64,000 bases of DNA from Asticcacaulis sp. AC402 (GTDB lineage: Bacteria; Pseudomonadota; Alphaproteobacteria; Caulobacterales; Caulobacteraceae), in the NCBI RefSeq assembly GCF_000495835.1, contig NZ_AWGC01000030.1:1-64000 (forward strand), in the 5' to 3' direction. Below are positions 35,073 through 43,967 of the stretch, one piece after another; position 1 is the first letter of the stretch; each line of letters starts with the position of its first letter. Below the pieces are notes generated by a model that searched no databases, had not been told where the DNA came from, and saw nothing but the letters and a program-made list of their open reading frames with translations. The position numbers were made by a program, and so were the translations under genes.

Positions 35073-35903
35073 TTACCCGGGGCGTTCCACCGAAACCTGA
35101 TGCGGGTAGGGCACTTCGATCCCTGCCGCGGTCAAAGCCGCCTTGAGGTCCAGGATCAACCGTGTCCGGGCGCCCTGCGCCGCATTCGGCGGCACGAAAA
35201 TGGCGACCTTGAAGATCATGCCGCTGGGCGCGAAGTCCTGCAGCGCCACCCACGGCTCAGGCGACTCCATGCGCCCGGCCTGAGCCTTTGCCACATGCAG
35301 CAGCAGGTCGAGGCAGGCGGTCAGGTCTGTGGCCATGCCGACCTCCAGCTTGACCTCGATCTTGATCGCGCCATTGGTCGTGAAGTTGTTAATTTCGTTG
35401 GAGAATATCTTGGTATTCGGCACAAAGACGCGCAGGTTTTCAGCTGTGTTGATTTCGGTGGCGAACAGTCCCAGGCGATGGACCGTGCCCGTAACCTCGC
35501 CGATCTTGACCGTGTCGCCGATCCGGTACGGCCGGTTGAACAGGATCATCAGTCCGGCGGCGACATTTCCCAGCGTTCCCTGTAAAGCCAGGCCTATGGC
35601 CAGGGACGCGGCACCCAGAACGGCGATGAAGGAGGTGGTCTCGACCCCCAGCCGGCTCAGCGCCGCCACCACGCCGACCGTTAGCAAAAGCCAGCGGATA
35701 ACCTGGGACATGAATTCCGGCAGGGTCCGGTCGGCGTCATTCTGCACAAAGCGGCGGACCAGTTTCTTGGCGCCGTCGGCCAGCCACTTCGACACCCAAA
35801 GCGTAATCAGCAGGATGATGCAGGCGATGGCGATATTGGTCAGCACGTCCGGGTGGCTGAGCACGCGGTTGACAATATCGGGCGTTACAGGGGGCTTGGT
35901 CAC
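35073..35903 (-). CDS. mscS: Small-conductance mechanosensitive channel (MscS family)
   Basis: The 276-aa protein has three membrane segments. The pore-lining TM3 and family signature are in FIAVLGAASLAIGLALQGTLGNVAAGLMILFNRPYRIGDT (Gly/Ala packing pattern). The beta domain follows with VHRLGLFATEINTAENLRVFVPNTKIFSNEINN, the conserved MscS motif. It protects cells during hypoosmotic shock. The start is the GTG at 35903 overlapping the tadA stop (GTGA). The longer frame lies within tadA and is not coding. Confidence 0.93.
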   Translation of the reverse strand: MTKPPVTPDIVNRVLSHPDVLTNIAIACIILLITLWVSKWLADGAKKLVRRFVQNDADRTLPEFMSQVIRWLLLTVGVVAALSRLGVETTSFIAVLGAASLAIGLALQGTLGNVAAGLMILFNRPYRIGDTVKIGEVTGTVHRLGLFATEINTAENLRVFVPNTKIFSNEINNFTTNGAIKIEVKLEVGMATDLTACLDLLLHVAKAQAGRMESPEPWVALQDFAPSGMIFKVAIFVPPNAAQGARTRLILDLKAALTAAGIEVPYPHQVSVERPG

Positions 35904-36364
35904 GCCTTGCGCCTTTCCTTGAAGAAGCTTTTGAGCAGGGTCGAACTGTCCTTCGCCAGCACGCCATCGCTGACCTCCGGCCGCCAGTGACAGGTCGGCT
36001 GGACAAAGAACTTCGGCCCATGGGCGATCGCGCCGCCCTTGGGATCCGAAGCGCCATAGATCAACCGGGCGATCCGGGCGTGGGAAATGGCGCCGGCGCA
36101 CATGGCACAAGGCTCCAGCGTGACGTAAAGCCACAAGCCGCTCAGGCGATAATTGCCGATGGTCTGCCCCGCGGCGCGCAAGGCCAGGATTTCCGCGTGG
36201 GCGCACGGATCGTTAAGCCAAATTGGCGAATTTCTTGCCGTAGCCACAACAGTTTTACTTGACGGATCGAAGATTAGGGCGCCTATCGGCACCTCACCGG
36301 ACCGGGCCGCTTCATGGGCCAGGTCCAGCGCCGTCTGCATCAAGGTTTCGTCTTCGCTTTTCAT
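35900..36364 (-). CDS. tadA: tRNA-specific adenosine deaminase
   Basis: The 154-aa protein has the cytidine/adenosine deaminase zinc site: HAEILALRAAGQ (His ligand and catalytic Glu) and LEPCAMCAGAISHARI (two Cys ligands), followed by YGASDPKGGA. TadA converts A34 to inosine in tRNA-Arg(ACG). It is coupled to the MscS gene by a 4-base overlap and diverges from rluB across 50 bases. Confidence 0.94.
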   Translation of the reverse strand: MKSEDETLMQTALDLAHEAARSGEVPIGALIFDPSSKTVVATARNSPIWLNDPCAHAEILALRAAGQTIGNYRLSGLWLYVTLEPCAMCAGAISHARIARLIYGASDPKGGAIAHGPKFFVQPTCHWRPEVSDGVLAKDSSTLLKSFFKERRKA

Positions 36365-36414
36365 AGCGTTTTCAAAGACGGCTCCGCCTGCGGCGTCAAG
36401 TACAATTCAAGGAT

Positions 36415-38559
36415 ATGACCGTGACCGACGAGAGTAACGCTGGAGAGCGTGACGTTTCGCAACCGAACGAAGCGACCCCAACACCCGAAAAGACCTTCAC
36501 CAAGAAACCCTTTGCTAAGAAGGACGGGTTCAAGAAGGAGGGTTTCAAGAAGGACGGCGGCAAGGATGGCAAGCCCCCCCCGAAGGCTACCGAACGCATC
36601 GCCAAGGTCCTGGCCCGCGCCGGCCTGGCCTCGCGCCGCGAAGTCGAGCGCCTGATCGGCCTGGGGAAAATCGCGGTCAATGGCCGCATCCTGGAAACCC
36701 CGGCCGTATTGGTGTCTTCGGTCGATGTTATCACCGTCGAGGGGCAGGTTATCGGCAAGGCCGAACCAACCCGCGTGTGGCGCTATCACAAGCCTGTCGG
36801 CCTGATCACCACCCATTCCGACCCGCAAGGCCGTCCGACCCTGTTTGAACAACTGCCGTCGCACCTGCCACGCGTCATTTCGGTCGGGCGTCTCGACCTC
36901 AATTCCGAGGGCCTCCTGCTGCTGACCAATGATGGTGAACTGGCCCGTTCGCTGGAAAAGCCGTCTTCGGGTTGGGTCCGGCGCTATAGAGTCCGCGCGC
37001 TGGGCAACACTTCGCAGGCGCGCCTCGACTCGCTGAAGGACGGCACGACGGTCGACGGCGTCATCTACGGCCCGATGGAGGCCGTGATCGACAAGATCGC
37101 CGAAAAGGCCGACGGTCGCGCCAATGTCTGGCTGACGGTGGCCATCACCGAAGGCAAGAACCGCGAAGTCCGCAAGGTGCTGGAATCGATCGGACTGAAG
37201 GTTAACCGACTGATCCGCCTGGCCTATGGCCCGTTCCAACTCGGCAATCTCGAAAGTGGCGAGGTCGAAGAAGTCGGCCCGCGCGTTATTCGCGAACTGC
37301 TGGCGGATGTCGTGCCGTTGAAAAATCTGCCGCCGGAAAGCGCCTCCCAGACGCGCGATGCCCCGCGCGAGTCGTTTAGAAGCGGCGAGGCTCGTGGTGA
37401 AGCTTTGGGCGGCCGCCGCGGTGGCGGTGACCGGTTCGACAGGAAACCACCACGCGGCAAGCCGGCTTTTGAGGAAAAGCGCGACTACAGGGAACGCGAT
37501 TTCGATCAGCGTCCACGCTTCGAAGGCGACGGCGAAGCCCGCGACCGCAAGCCGGAACGCCCCTTCGAGCGACCAGTTCAGAGCAAGTCCTATGGCGCGC
37601 CTCGTGACGGCGGTGATGCCCGCTCGACCTACACCCCGCGCCCGGACCGTGGCGCCGGCAGCGACAAGAAGCCTTACGACAAGAAGCCTTACGAAAAGAA
37701 GCCCTATGCCTCGCGGCCGGTTCAGGGTGAAGCTGGCGCTTACGACCGCGCCAAACGCGAATTCGGGCCCAAGCCGCGCTTCGACCGCCCGGCCGGCGAT
37801 GACGCCCGCTCGAGCTATACTCCGCGCCCCGACCGCAGCGGCGGTGACGCCCAAAAGCCTTACGCCTCCAAGCCTTATGCCAAGAAACCTTATGCGCCGC
37901 GCCCGGCCCAGGGTGAGGCCGGTGCTTATGATCGCGCCAAGCGTGAATTCGGGGCTAAGCCGCGCTTCGACCGTCCGGCAGGCGACGACGCTCGTTCCAG
38001 CTATACCCCCCGTCCGGATCGTGGCGGCGGCGACGCCTCCAAACCCCACACATCCAAGCCCTACGACAGCAAGCCGCGTGCCGAACGCCCGGCCGGCGAG
38101 GGCTACAAGAAACCCTATGCACCACGACAGGATCGCGACGCAGCTGGCGGCGGCTACAAGAAGCCATTTCGCCCTTCCGGTGATCGCCCCTCCAGTGCAC
38201 GGCCTTCCGACCGCCCAACCAATGACCGGCCAGCCAGTGACCGGTCGTCGGGTGAGCGTCCTGCCTACAAGGGCCGCGACGGTGCAGGCAGTGAAGCGCG
38301 CAAGAGCTACGGCGACCGGCCGCGGCCGGGTGGCTTCGGCGGCAAACCGGGCGGCAAGTTTGGTGGCGGCGGTTCAGACCGTCCCCGTTCAGACGCCCCG
38401 CGATCCGACAGGGTACGCTCCGATGGGCCACGCTCAGATGGGCCACGCTCCGAGGGGCCCCGTCCTGTTGGCCCGCGTCCTGGTGGCCCGCGTCCGGGCG
38501 GCAAACCCTCATTCGGCGGCAAGCCGTCCTTCGGCCGCAAGCCGTCGCGTGACAGCTGA
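36415..38559 (+). CDS. rluB: Pseudouridine synthase RluB/RsuA family with long repetitive tail
   Basis: The 714-aa protein has a Lys-rich lead (residues 1-55), an S4 RNA-binding domain (TERIAKVLARAGLASRREVE ...), and an RsuA-type catalytic domain with the Asp in SVGRLDLNSEGLLLLTNDGE and KNREVRKVLESIGLKVNRLIR (about residues 120-300). The remaining roughly 400 residues are a disordered, Arg/Pro/Gly/Asp-rich tail with repeated blocks (YDRAKREFG ... PRFDRPAGDDARSSYTPRPDR at two or more places; SDGPRSDGPRSEGPRP near the end). The core isomerises U2605-type positions of 23S rRNA; the tail may bind RNA. It overlaps no neighbour; rsmD follows after 14 bases. Confidence 0.92.
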   Translation: MTVTDESNAGERDVSQPNEATPTPEKTFTKKPFAKKDGFKKEGFKKDGGKDGKPPPKATERIAKVLARAGLASRREVERLIGLGKIAVNGRILETPAVLVSSVDVITVEGQVIGKAEPTRVWRYHKPVGLITTHSDPQGRPTLFEQLPSHLPRVISVGRLDLNSEGLLLLTNDGELARSLEKPSSGWVRRYRVRALGNTSQARLDSLKDGTTVDGVIYGPMEAVIDKIAEKADGRANVWLTVAITEGKNREVRKVLESIGLKVNRLIRLAYGPFQLGNLESGEVEEVGPRVIRELLADVVPLKNLPPESASQTRDAPRESFRSGEARGEALGGRRGGGDRFDRKPPRGKPAFEEKRDYRERDFDQRPRFEGDGEARDRKPERPFERPVQSKSYGAPRDGGDARSTYTPRPDRGAGSDKKPYDKKPYEKKPYASRPVQGEAGAYDRAKREFGPKPRFDRPAGDDARSSYTPRPDRSGGDAQKPYASKPYAKKPYAPRPAQGEAGAYDRAKREFGAKPRFDRPAGDDARSSYTPRPDRGGGDASKPHTSKPYDSKPRAERPAGEGYKKPYAPRQDRDAAGGGYKKPFRPSGDRPSSARPSDRPTNDRPASDRSSGERPAYKGRDGAGSEARKSYGDRPRPGGFGGKPGGKFGGGGSDRPRSDAPRSDRVRSDGPRSDGPRSEGPRPVGPRPGGPRPGGKPSFGGKPSFGRKPSRDS

Positions 38560-38573
38560 GACCTGACGGCACG

Positions 38574-39146
38574 ATGCGTATCGTTGGCGGTCAGTTCAAG
38601 GGGCGCAACCTCACGACTCCGGATGGACGCACGACGCGTCCGACCTCAGATCGTGCGCGCGAAGCCATTTTCAACGTCCTGGCCCATGCCGACTGGGCGC
38701 CCGACCTCGACGGTGCCCGGGTGATGGATGCCTTTGCCGGCTCCGGCGCTCTGGGCCTGGAGGCCTTGTCGCGCGGCGCCGCCTTTTGCCTGTTCGTGGA
38801 GACCGACGAGACGGCGCGTGGCGCGATTCGGGACAATGTAGAGACCTTCGGTCTGTTTGGCACAACGCGTGTCCATCGCCGGGACGCGACCGACCTGGGC
38901 GTCCGTCCCGGCCCGAAAAGCGAAGCCTTTGATCTCGTTTTTCTCGATCCTCCCTACCGCAAAGGCTTGGGTGAGAAGGCTTTGGACGTTCTTGTTAGCG
39001 GTAACTGGCTGTCCGAAAATGCCACAATCGTCTTTGAACGGGGCGTGGATGAGGATGATTTTGTCACAGGGGTGTGGGAAATAGTCAACACTAAAACCTA
39101 CGGCGCGGCGCAGGTTTTGTTTCTTAAACAAAAAATTTACATTTAA
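38574..39146 (+). CDS. rsmD: 16S rRNA (guanine-966-N2)-methyltransferase RsmD
   Basis: The 190-aa protein has N-terminal MRIVGGQFKGRNLTTPDG, the TRPTSDRAREAIFNVL motif, the SAM site DAFAGSGALGLEALSRGA, and the catalytic DLVFLDPPYRKG. It methylates G966 of 16S rRNA. Its position directly after rluB makes an rRNA-modification pair. The last few codons are A/T-rich and run into an A/T-rich intergenic stretch. Confidence 0.95.
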   Translation: MRIVGGQFKGRNLTTPDGRTTRPTSDRAREAIFNVLAHADWAPDLDGARVMDAFAGSGALGLEALSRGAAFCLFVETDETARGAIRDNVETFGLFGTTRVHRRDATDLGVRPGPKSEAFDLVFLDPPYRKGLGEKALDVLVSGNWLSENATIVFERGVDEDDFVTGVWEIVNTKTYGAAQVLFLKQKIYI

Positions 39147-39226
39147 TAAGTCATTGAATTGTATAATAAAAAATTACGTTTCGCGCCTGCGAGTGGTATT
39201 TTTGGCTCACGGCACGAGATTATGTA

Positions 39227-39255
39227 TTGACGGTTAGCCGGTCTTATCCACAATA
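39227..39255 (+). promoter_or_regulatory. Candidate sigma-70-like promoter for the 49-aa peptide gene
   Basis: TTGACG and ACAATA are spaced by 17 bases, about 90 bases before the ATG at 39344. A partial CtrA-like motif (TTAA-N7-TAAA, about 39263) follows. This is motif evidence only. Confidence 0.35.
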
Positions 39256-39343
39256 TGTCGTTAACAAGGCGTAAATGATAAGCAAGGCATAAAACTTGCT
39301 GCAACGCCTCGTAGTGTAAAACTAGAAAACTAGGGGTGATGAC

Positions 39344-39493
39344 ATGGACTATCAATCGGCTCATGCGGTGAAAACCAAGGCGTCCAAGCGCCGGCCGGAC
39401 GCGCTGAAACTCCTGCTGATTGCGGGACTTAGCGTTCAGGCCTGGGGTGTCGTCATGGGGCTTGGCCTCATCATTCTCAACCTGACCCACTGA
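39344..39493 (+). CDS. Small single-pass membrane protein (49 aa)
   Basis: The frame encodes MDYQSAHAVKTKASKRRPDA, a Lys/Arg-rich cytosolic lead, then one membrane helix (LLLIAGLSVQAWGVVMGLGL IILNL in two adjoining parts) ending TH. AGGGGTG lies at good distance before the ATG, and codon choice (GCC, GGC, CTG, CTC) is like that of the neighbours. The positive lead predicts N-in orientation. No family is recognised. It lies alone between rsmD and mutL with a hairpin behind it. The evidence is the ribosome site, composition and membrane pattern. Confidence 0.6.
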   Translation: MDYQSAHAVKTKASKRRPDALKLLLIAGLSVQAWGVVMGLGLIILNLTH

Positions 39494-39573
39494 TATTTCA
39501 AACACGCCTGCGCGCCCTCCGGTTCGCGGGTTTCCATATGAAATCCTTAGGTCGGATATAAGTGCGCAAGATC

Positions 39574-39596
39574 AGGGATGCGGTTGCCGCATCCCT
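39574..39596. terminator. Perfect hairpin between small peptide gene and mutL
   Basis: The stem AGGGATGCGG / CCGCATCCCT with a 3-nt loop lies between converging genes. There is no strong T-run, so it is a probable but weak bidirectional stop. Confidence 0.5.
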
Positions 39597-39634
39597 CTGC
39601 TTATGTGGGCTGCAAGGTAGCTAACGCCAGGCAC

Positions 39635-41515
39635 TCACCGGCGGCCGAACAGCTTCTCGATATCCTTAAGCTTCAACTCAACATAGGTCGGGCGGCCGTG
39701 GTTGCACTGTCCGGAATGCGCGGTGACTTCCATCTGGCGCAGCAAGGCGTTCATCTCGTCGGCAGAGAGCCGCCGACCCGACCGCACGCTGTGGCGACAG
39801 GCATGGTCGCCGCAAATCTCGGCCATCCGTTCCTTCAGCGCCAGCAGTTCGCCGTGTTCGGTCAGATCGTCGACCAGATCTCGGACCAGGCCGGCGATGT
39901 CGCAATCCCCCAGAAGCGCAGGAACATCGCGGACGAGGACGCTGGTCGGGCCGAAAGCCTCGATTTGCAGCCCCATCTCGGCCAGGTTGTCGCGTCTGGC
40001 GATCAGCCGGGCCACCTCCTCGCGTTCGAGATCGACGATCTCCGGTATCAGCAAGCCCTGGCTTTGCACGTGACCATCGGCCATCGCGACTTTCATCTGC
40101 TCGTAGACCAGGCGTTCATGAGCGGCATGCTGGTCGACAATGATCAGGCCGTCTGCAGTCTGGGCGATGACATAGGTCTCGTGTATCTGGGCTCGCGCCG
40201 CGCCCAACGGAAAAAACTCTGCCGGGGCGGCGATAACCTCAGGTGCGCGTTCCAGCACTGCCGCTTCGGACACACCTTGCGCGAAGGGCGCGGCGTGACC
40301 GGGCTCTACTCGGGCCGTTGGCGCGAACGGCTCCGGCGCCATGAAGGGGCGAACAGCGGCAAGCTGGGACGGTGTCGGCCGGTTCTGCCAGTCGTCGTTG
40401 CCTTGCCAAACTCGCCTTCCTTCGGTGAGTAAGGGTTGAACGCTCTCGGGCCGGAAACCGGTCAGGGCCGTCTGGGCGACCGTGGTGGCAGCGCGATGGC
40501 CGGCTGAGGCGAGGCCGTGCTTCAGCGCGCCGATAATCAGGCCGCGCACCAGATTGGGATCGCGGAAGCGGACCTCGGCCTTGGCCGGGTGGACATTGAC
40601 ATCGAGGTCTTGTGGGTCGATTTCGACGAACAGAGCGGCCAGGGGATGGCGGTCGCGCGCCAAAAAGTCGGCATAGGCGGCGCGCAATGCGCCGGTCAGC
40701 AGTTTGTCACGCACCGGCCGGCTATTGACGAACAGGTACTGGTGCATGGCGTTGCCGCGCGAAAAGGTCGGCAAGCCAGCATAGCCAGTCAGGCATACGC
40801 CTTCGCGGGACTGGTCGATCAGCAGGGCATTGTCGCCGAAATCGCTCCCCAGAATGGCCGCCAACCGGCGCAGGCGTCCCTCGAACCCGGGCTGTTCGGC
40901 ATAAAGTTTCAGCACGCGCTTGCCGTCCAGTTCCAGCGAAAAGCCGACGTCTTCGTGGGCCATGGCCTGGCGCTTAACCTCTTCGGCGATCGCCATGTTT
41001 TCCGACCGTTCGGACTTCATGAACTTCAGCCGCGCCGGCGTGGCATAGAAAAGATCGCGCAGGTCGATGCGGGTGCCGTGTTCGCCACCGAAGGCGGCGG
41101 GTTTGAGACCTGACACCGCGCCACCTTCGACCTGGATAGCGAGGGCTTGGGCGCCCCTGGCTTTGGAGACGATGTTCAACCGGGCGACGGACCCCATGGA
41201 GGGCAGGGCCTCGCCGCGGAAACCGAGCGTCTGAATATGGAGCAGGTCCCAGGAACCGTCGGCTTGAGGCTTCAGCTTGGAGGTCGCATGGCGCTCGACG
41301 GCCAGTTCCAGATCAGGGCCGGCCATGCCGGAGCCGTTGTCTTCGATCAGGATACGGCTGAGCCCGCCCTGTTCGGCGCGGATGTCAATATGGCGGGCGC
41401 CGGCATCGATGGCGTTTTCGACCAGTTCCTTGACGGCCGAGGCGGGGCGTTCGACGACCTCCCCGGCGGCAATGCGGTTGATGGTATCCTGGGGCAGACG
41501 CTGAATGTTCGACAT
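39635..41515 (-). CDS. mutL: DNA mismatch repair protein MutL
   Basis: The 626-aa protein has a GHKL ATPase domain ([61 protein letters not shown]), the transducer domain ([23 protein letters not shown]), a Pro-rich linker, and the C-terminal dimerisation domain. In place of the DQHA(x)2E(x)4E endonuclease motif it reads [18 protein letters not shown], and it has [11 protein letters not shown] and [11 protein letters not shown]. The DQHAAHER-type motif and C-terminal CxHGRP imply an endonuclease-type MutL. The following minus-strand gene is separated by the small peptide region. Confidence 0.96.
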   Translation of the reverse strand: MSNIQRLPQDTINRIAAGEVVERPASAVKELVENAIDAGARHIDIRAEQGGLSRILIEDNGSGMAGPDLELAVERHATSKLKPQADGSWDLLHIQTLGFRGEALPSMGSVARLNIVSKARGAQALAIQVEGGAVSGLKPAAFGGEHGTRIDLRDLFYATPARLKFMKSERSENMAIAEEVKRQAMAHEDVGFSLELDGKRVLKLYAEQPGFEGRLRRLAAILGSDFGDNALLIDQSREGVCLTGYAGLPTFSRGNAMHQYLFVNSRPVRDKLLTGALRAAYADFLARDRHPLAALFVEIDPQDLDVNVHPAKAEVRFRDPNLVRGLIIGALKHGLASAGHRAATTVAQTALTGFRPESVQPLLTEGRRVWQGNDDWQNRPTPSQLAAVRPFMAPEPFAPTARVEPGHAAPFAQGVSEAAVLERAPEVIAAPAEFFPLGAARAQIHETYVIAQTADGLIIVDQHAAHERLVYEQMKVAMADGHVQSQGLLIPEIVDLEREEVARLIARRDNLAEMGLQIEAFGPTSVLVRDVPALLGDCDIAGLVRDLVDDLTEHGELLALKERMAEICGDHACRHSVRSGRRLSADEMNALLRQMEVTAHSGQCNHGRPTYVELKLKDIEKLFGRR

Positions 41516-41561
41516 CGGTTCATACTAGCCGGAGTCGTCGCGGTTGTTAAGAAAGGAAGTT

Positions 41562-41773
41562 TTTGACCACGAACCACACGAACGGCACGAACTTTAGGGC
41601 GTATCTGCACGTGGGGCGGCCCCTGTCTCGATGCGAAGCGGGGCCAAGGAAAATGCCAACCCGCGATGAGTCAAGGTCATCGAGGGTTGGTATTATCTCG
41701 GGTTGGCATAATTTCAAGCACGTCCTGAAGTTCGTGCTTTTCGTGAAGCCGCGTAGCGGCGGTTCGTGGTCAA
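41562..41773. repeat. Nested inverted repeat enclosing a ~150-bp-family fragment
   Basis: The left arm TTGACCACGAACCACACGAA (then CGGCACGAACTT, units of period 9) is mirrored on the right by AAGTTCGTGCTTTTCGTG and, after a GCCGCGTAGCGGC hairpin, GGTTCGTGGTCAAA. Between the arms lies a fragment of the other repeat family (GGGGCGGCCCCTG ... GCCAACCCGCGATGAGTC, with its inverted end GAGGGTTGGTA). The 41516-41801 gap holds no gene. Confidence 0.75.
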
Positions 41774-41801
41774 ACGCTTACGAACCGTCGAGCCTCACAC
41801 A

Positions 41802-42566
41802 CTATGGCCGCTTGAACACCAATGCCATCCGATCCGTATGCCCGCGCACCGTCGGGTCGAACACGTTCTTGCTGTGGTCCTCGTCGGTTTCCAGCACTGG
41901 GCTGTCTTCGGCCAGCACAAATCCCGCCGCATGGAAGTCGGCCAGCACGCGCGCCTTCTCGATTCGGTGCAGCGTATTGGTCTGCGTAATACCCACGCCC
42001 GCCGCTGTATCGTGGTCGGTGATGATCACCACGCCGCCCGGCTTCAGTTGTGCCTTCAGCAGGCCGAGAAAAGTCTGCACATTATAGTCGGCCGGCTGAT
42101 AGTTGTAGGTGTCGTGATAGACCATGCCCAGGAAGATGACGTCATAGGGCTGAGTTGGCGCCGGTATGGCTGTAAAGTCGGCCGTCATCAGGCTGACATT
42201 GGGCCGCGCCGCCGCCATGGCATCGCGCGCTGGACCCATCTTGTAGTAGTCGACCCAGCTCTGCGGGTTCTGCGACACCACCTTGCCGTCGCATACCGCC
42301 GTCGATAGCAGATATGAGGCATAACCCTGACCCGCGCCAATATCCAACACGCGGTCGCCTGGCTTGATGTGACTCAGCAGAAAGTCGATCTCGGCCTTGC
42401 GGACCGCATCGCGCTCAACCTGGTCGGCGGGACGGTCGGCCCTGGCCAAGGCGGCCGAGACGCGGGCCTGCGTCGTGGCATCGGCAGCGCATTCCGGGCT
42501 GGCGAAGGCGGGGGCCGCCCCCAGCATCAGGATCAGGGCAAGCGAAAGGGAACGCAGCGACACCAT
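41802..42566 (-). CDS. Exported class-I SAM-dependent methyltransferase
   Basis: The 254-aa protein starts with a signal peptide (MVSLRSLSLALILMLGAAPAFA) from an ATG with GAGGAGG before it. A Rossmann methyltransferase fold follows: GDRVLDIGAGQGYASYLL (motif I), YDVIFLGMVYHDTYN, LKPGGVVIITDHD. Exported methyltransferases of this kind occur in Caulobacterales and xanthomonads, and their substrate is unknown. It resembles proteins annotated as 'class I SAM-dependent methyltransferase' with Tat/Sec signals. It is a single-gene unit on the minus strand. Confidence 0.85.
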   Translation of the reverse strand: MVSLRSLSLALILMLGAAPAFASPECAADATTQARVSAALARADRPADQVERDAVRKAEIDFLLSHIKPGDRVLDIGAGQGYASYLLSTAVCDGKVVSQNPQSWVDYYKMGPARDAMAAARPNVSLMTADFTAIPAPTQPYDVIFLGMVYHDTYNYQPADYNVQTFLGLLKAQLKPGGVVIITDHDTAAGVGITQTNTLHRIEKARVLADFHAAGFVLAEDSPVLETDEDHSKNVFDPTVRGHTDRMALVFKRP

Positions 42567-42702
42567 GGTATCCTCCTCTGGTTTACGCCAAGCTGCGAAG
42601 CAGCATGGCAAGGGCGCCAGATAACGCATCTTGGCCGCCGCCGCTTATGCGGCGAGCCATTGGGGGGCGCCTGGTCCGGCGTTTGAGCTCAAAACATGCC
42701 AC

Positions 42703-42735
42703 GAAAAAAGGCGTCCCGACGGAACGCCTTTTTCT
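42703..42735 (-). terminator. Rho-independent terminator of ileS-lspA-bamF-like operon
   Basis: On the minus strand the stem AGGCGTTCC / GGGACGCCT (one mismatch) with loop GTC is followed by TTTTTTCG. It lies 28 bases past the stop codon at 42763. Confidence 0.88.
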
Positions 42736-42762
42736 AAAATCTCACAAGTGAATTTTCTGCAA

Positions 42763-43320
42763 TCACAGGCCGGGAAGTTTGAACTTGCGTTCCTTCTTCT
42801 GGGCGATGACGATCGGCTGGTCGCCGGTCAGCGCCTTGACGCGCTCGGCCTCGGCAACGGCATCGACCTGTGCGACTTCCGCCCCGATCGCCGTGTTCGA
42901 ACCGGCCACGGTCGTGTCCTTCTTGCGCCAGAACAGCACCGTATCGGCGAAGCTGGCGTCCTTGTAGGTTAGATCGCCGAACTCGTCGTCGACGACATAA
43001 CGCGCCAGAGGGTCGGCCTTTTCGGCGCCAGCCTGGGCGACGAACAGTTGCTCGCCCTGGGTCCGGTTGACGGCATCGCGCTGACCCAGCAGGGCCTGGC
43101 GCGCCGCGCTTTCCGGCTGCAATTCCTGCGGCCGCGGTTCACCCGGCGACGGCGGACGCAAGGCATAGTCCGGCGGAACGACCAGTGGCGCCTTGGTGAC
43201 GACGCGGAATTCGTCCGGCACGACCTTGTTGAGACCCAGCGCACTCTTGGTGGATTCGCAGCCCGTCAGGCCCACTCCCGCCAAAAGCATCAATCCGGCC
43301 GCGACCTTAAGCGACTTCAT
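42763..43320 (-). CDS. DUF3035 lipoprotein (BamF-type)
   Basis: The 185-aa protein has a lipobox (LMLLAGVGLTGC) and the DUF3035 pattern: ALGLNKVVPDEFRVVTKAPLVVPPDYALRPPSPGEPRPQ. This family includes BamF, an alphaproteobacterial subunit of the outer-membrane assembly machine described in Caulobacter. The RxxxP-like stretch around FRVVTKAPLVVPP fits that assignment. It follows lspA, the lipoprotein signal peptidase that would process it. The start at 43320 gives a normal lipoprotein signal; the longer frame does not. I am fairly sure of the family, less of the role. Confidence 0.75.
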   Translation of the reverse strand: MKSLKVAAGLMLLAGVGLTGCESTKSALGLNKVVPDEFRVVTKAPLVVPPDYALRPPSPGEPRPQELQPESAARQALLGQRDAVNRTQGEQLFVAQAGAEKADPLARYVVDDEFGDLTYKDASFADTVLFWRKKDTTVAGSNTAIGAEVAQVDAVAEAERVKALTGDQPIVIAQKKERKFKLPGL

Positions 43321-43433
43321 GTAGTAAGCTCCATTTGCCCCCGCCGCGGGCGCAACCGCCCGGACAGGGAGTGATACTTGGTTTATGGCCGTCTGCCAAG
43401 GGGTTAACCGGAAACGGTCACGCCCGACAACGG

Positions 43434-43967
43434 TCACATCTGAGGCGGTGCAGCCTTGGCTTCGCGCTCTGTCTGGTAGAAGAACCAGGCCAGCAACGCT
43501 ATGCCAATGCAGATGGCGCTGTCGGCGACATTGAAGACCCACGGAAAAATCGGTGCGAAGTCCACAAAGTCGACGACATAGCCAAAGCGAATCCGATCGA
43601 CGGCGTTGCCGATGGCCCCGCCGGCGATCAGCCCGAAGGCAATCCCCAGCAACGGCCGGCGAACCCGGAAAATGATCCAGGTCAAGAGCCCCGCCACGAC
43701 CAGTTGGAACAGAGTCAGCACCCAGCGCATGGCACCGCCGGAACCGAGCAGACCGAAACTGATCCCTTCGTTGTGCACCATGCTGATCTTAAAGAACGGC
43801 AAAATCTTGACGCTCTCACCCAGTTGCAGCTTCAAGCCGGACAAAACCCATTCTTTTGTTACCTGGTCGGCCAGCACGATGACGATCACGATCCAGAACA
43901 GGTTCAGGCCGATGGGTGTAATCGGGGCCCGGAACTCGGCCACAAGCTTGTCGATATCCTCACGCAT
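43434..43967 (-). CDS. lspA: Lipoprotein signal peptidase (signal peptidase II)
   Basis: The protein of about 177 aa has four membrane segments and the aspartyl protease motifs: GNAVDRIRFGYVVDFVDF with the first catalytic Asp, and FNVADSAICIGIALL with the second. It cleaves prolipoproteins after lipidation. The start is uncertain: the ATG at 43967 overlaps the ileS end by 8 bases, and ATG 43976 or GTG 44003 are alternatives. It is in the classic ileS-lspA operon. Confidence 0.93.
   Translation of the reverse strand: MREDIDKLVAEFRAPITPIGLNLFWIVIVIVLADQVTKEWVLSGLKLQLGESVKILPFFKISMVHNEGISFGLLGSGGAMRWVLTLFQLVVAGLLTWIIFRVRRPLLGIAFGLIAGGAIGNAVDRIRFGYVVDFVDFAPIFPWVFNVADSAICIGIALLAWFFYQTEREAKAAPPQM

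Noticed and set aside
36361-38049. 562-codon minus-strand frame opposite rluB
   Set aside because: Caused by the repetitive Arg/Gly/Pro tail DNA; the real gene is on the plus strand with S4 and RsuA motifs.
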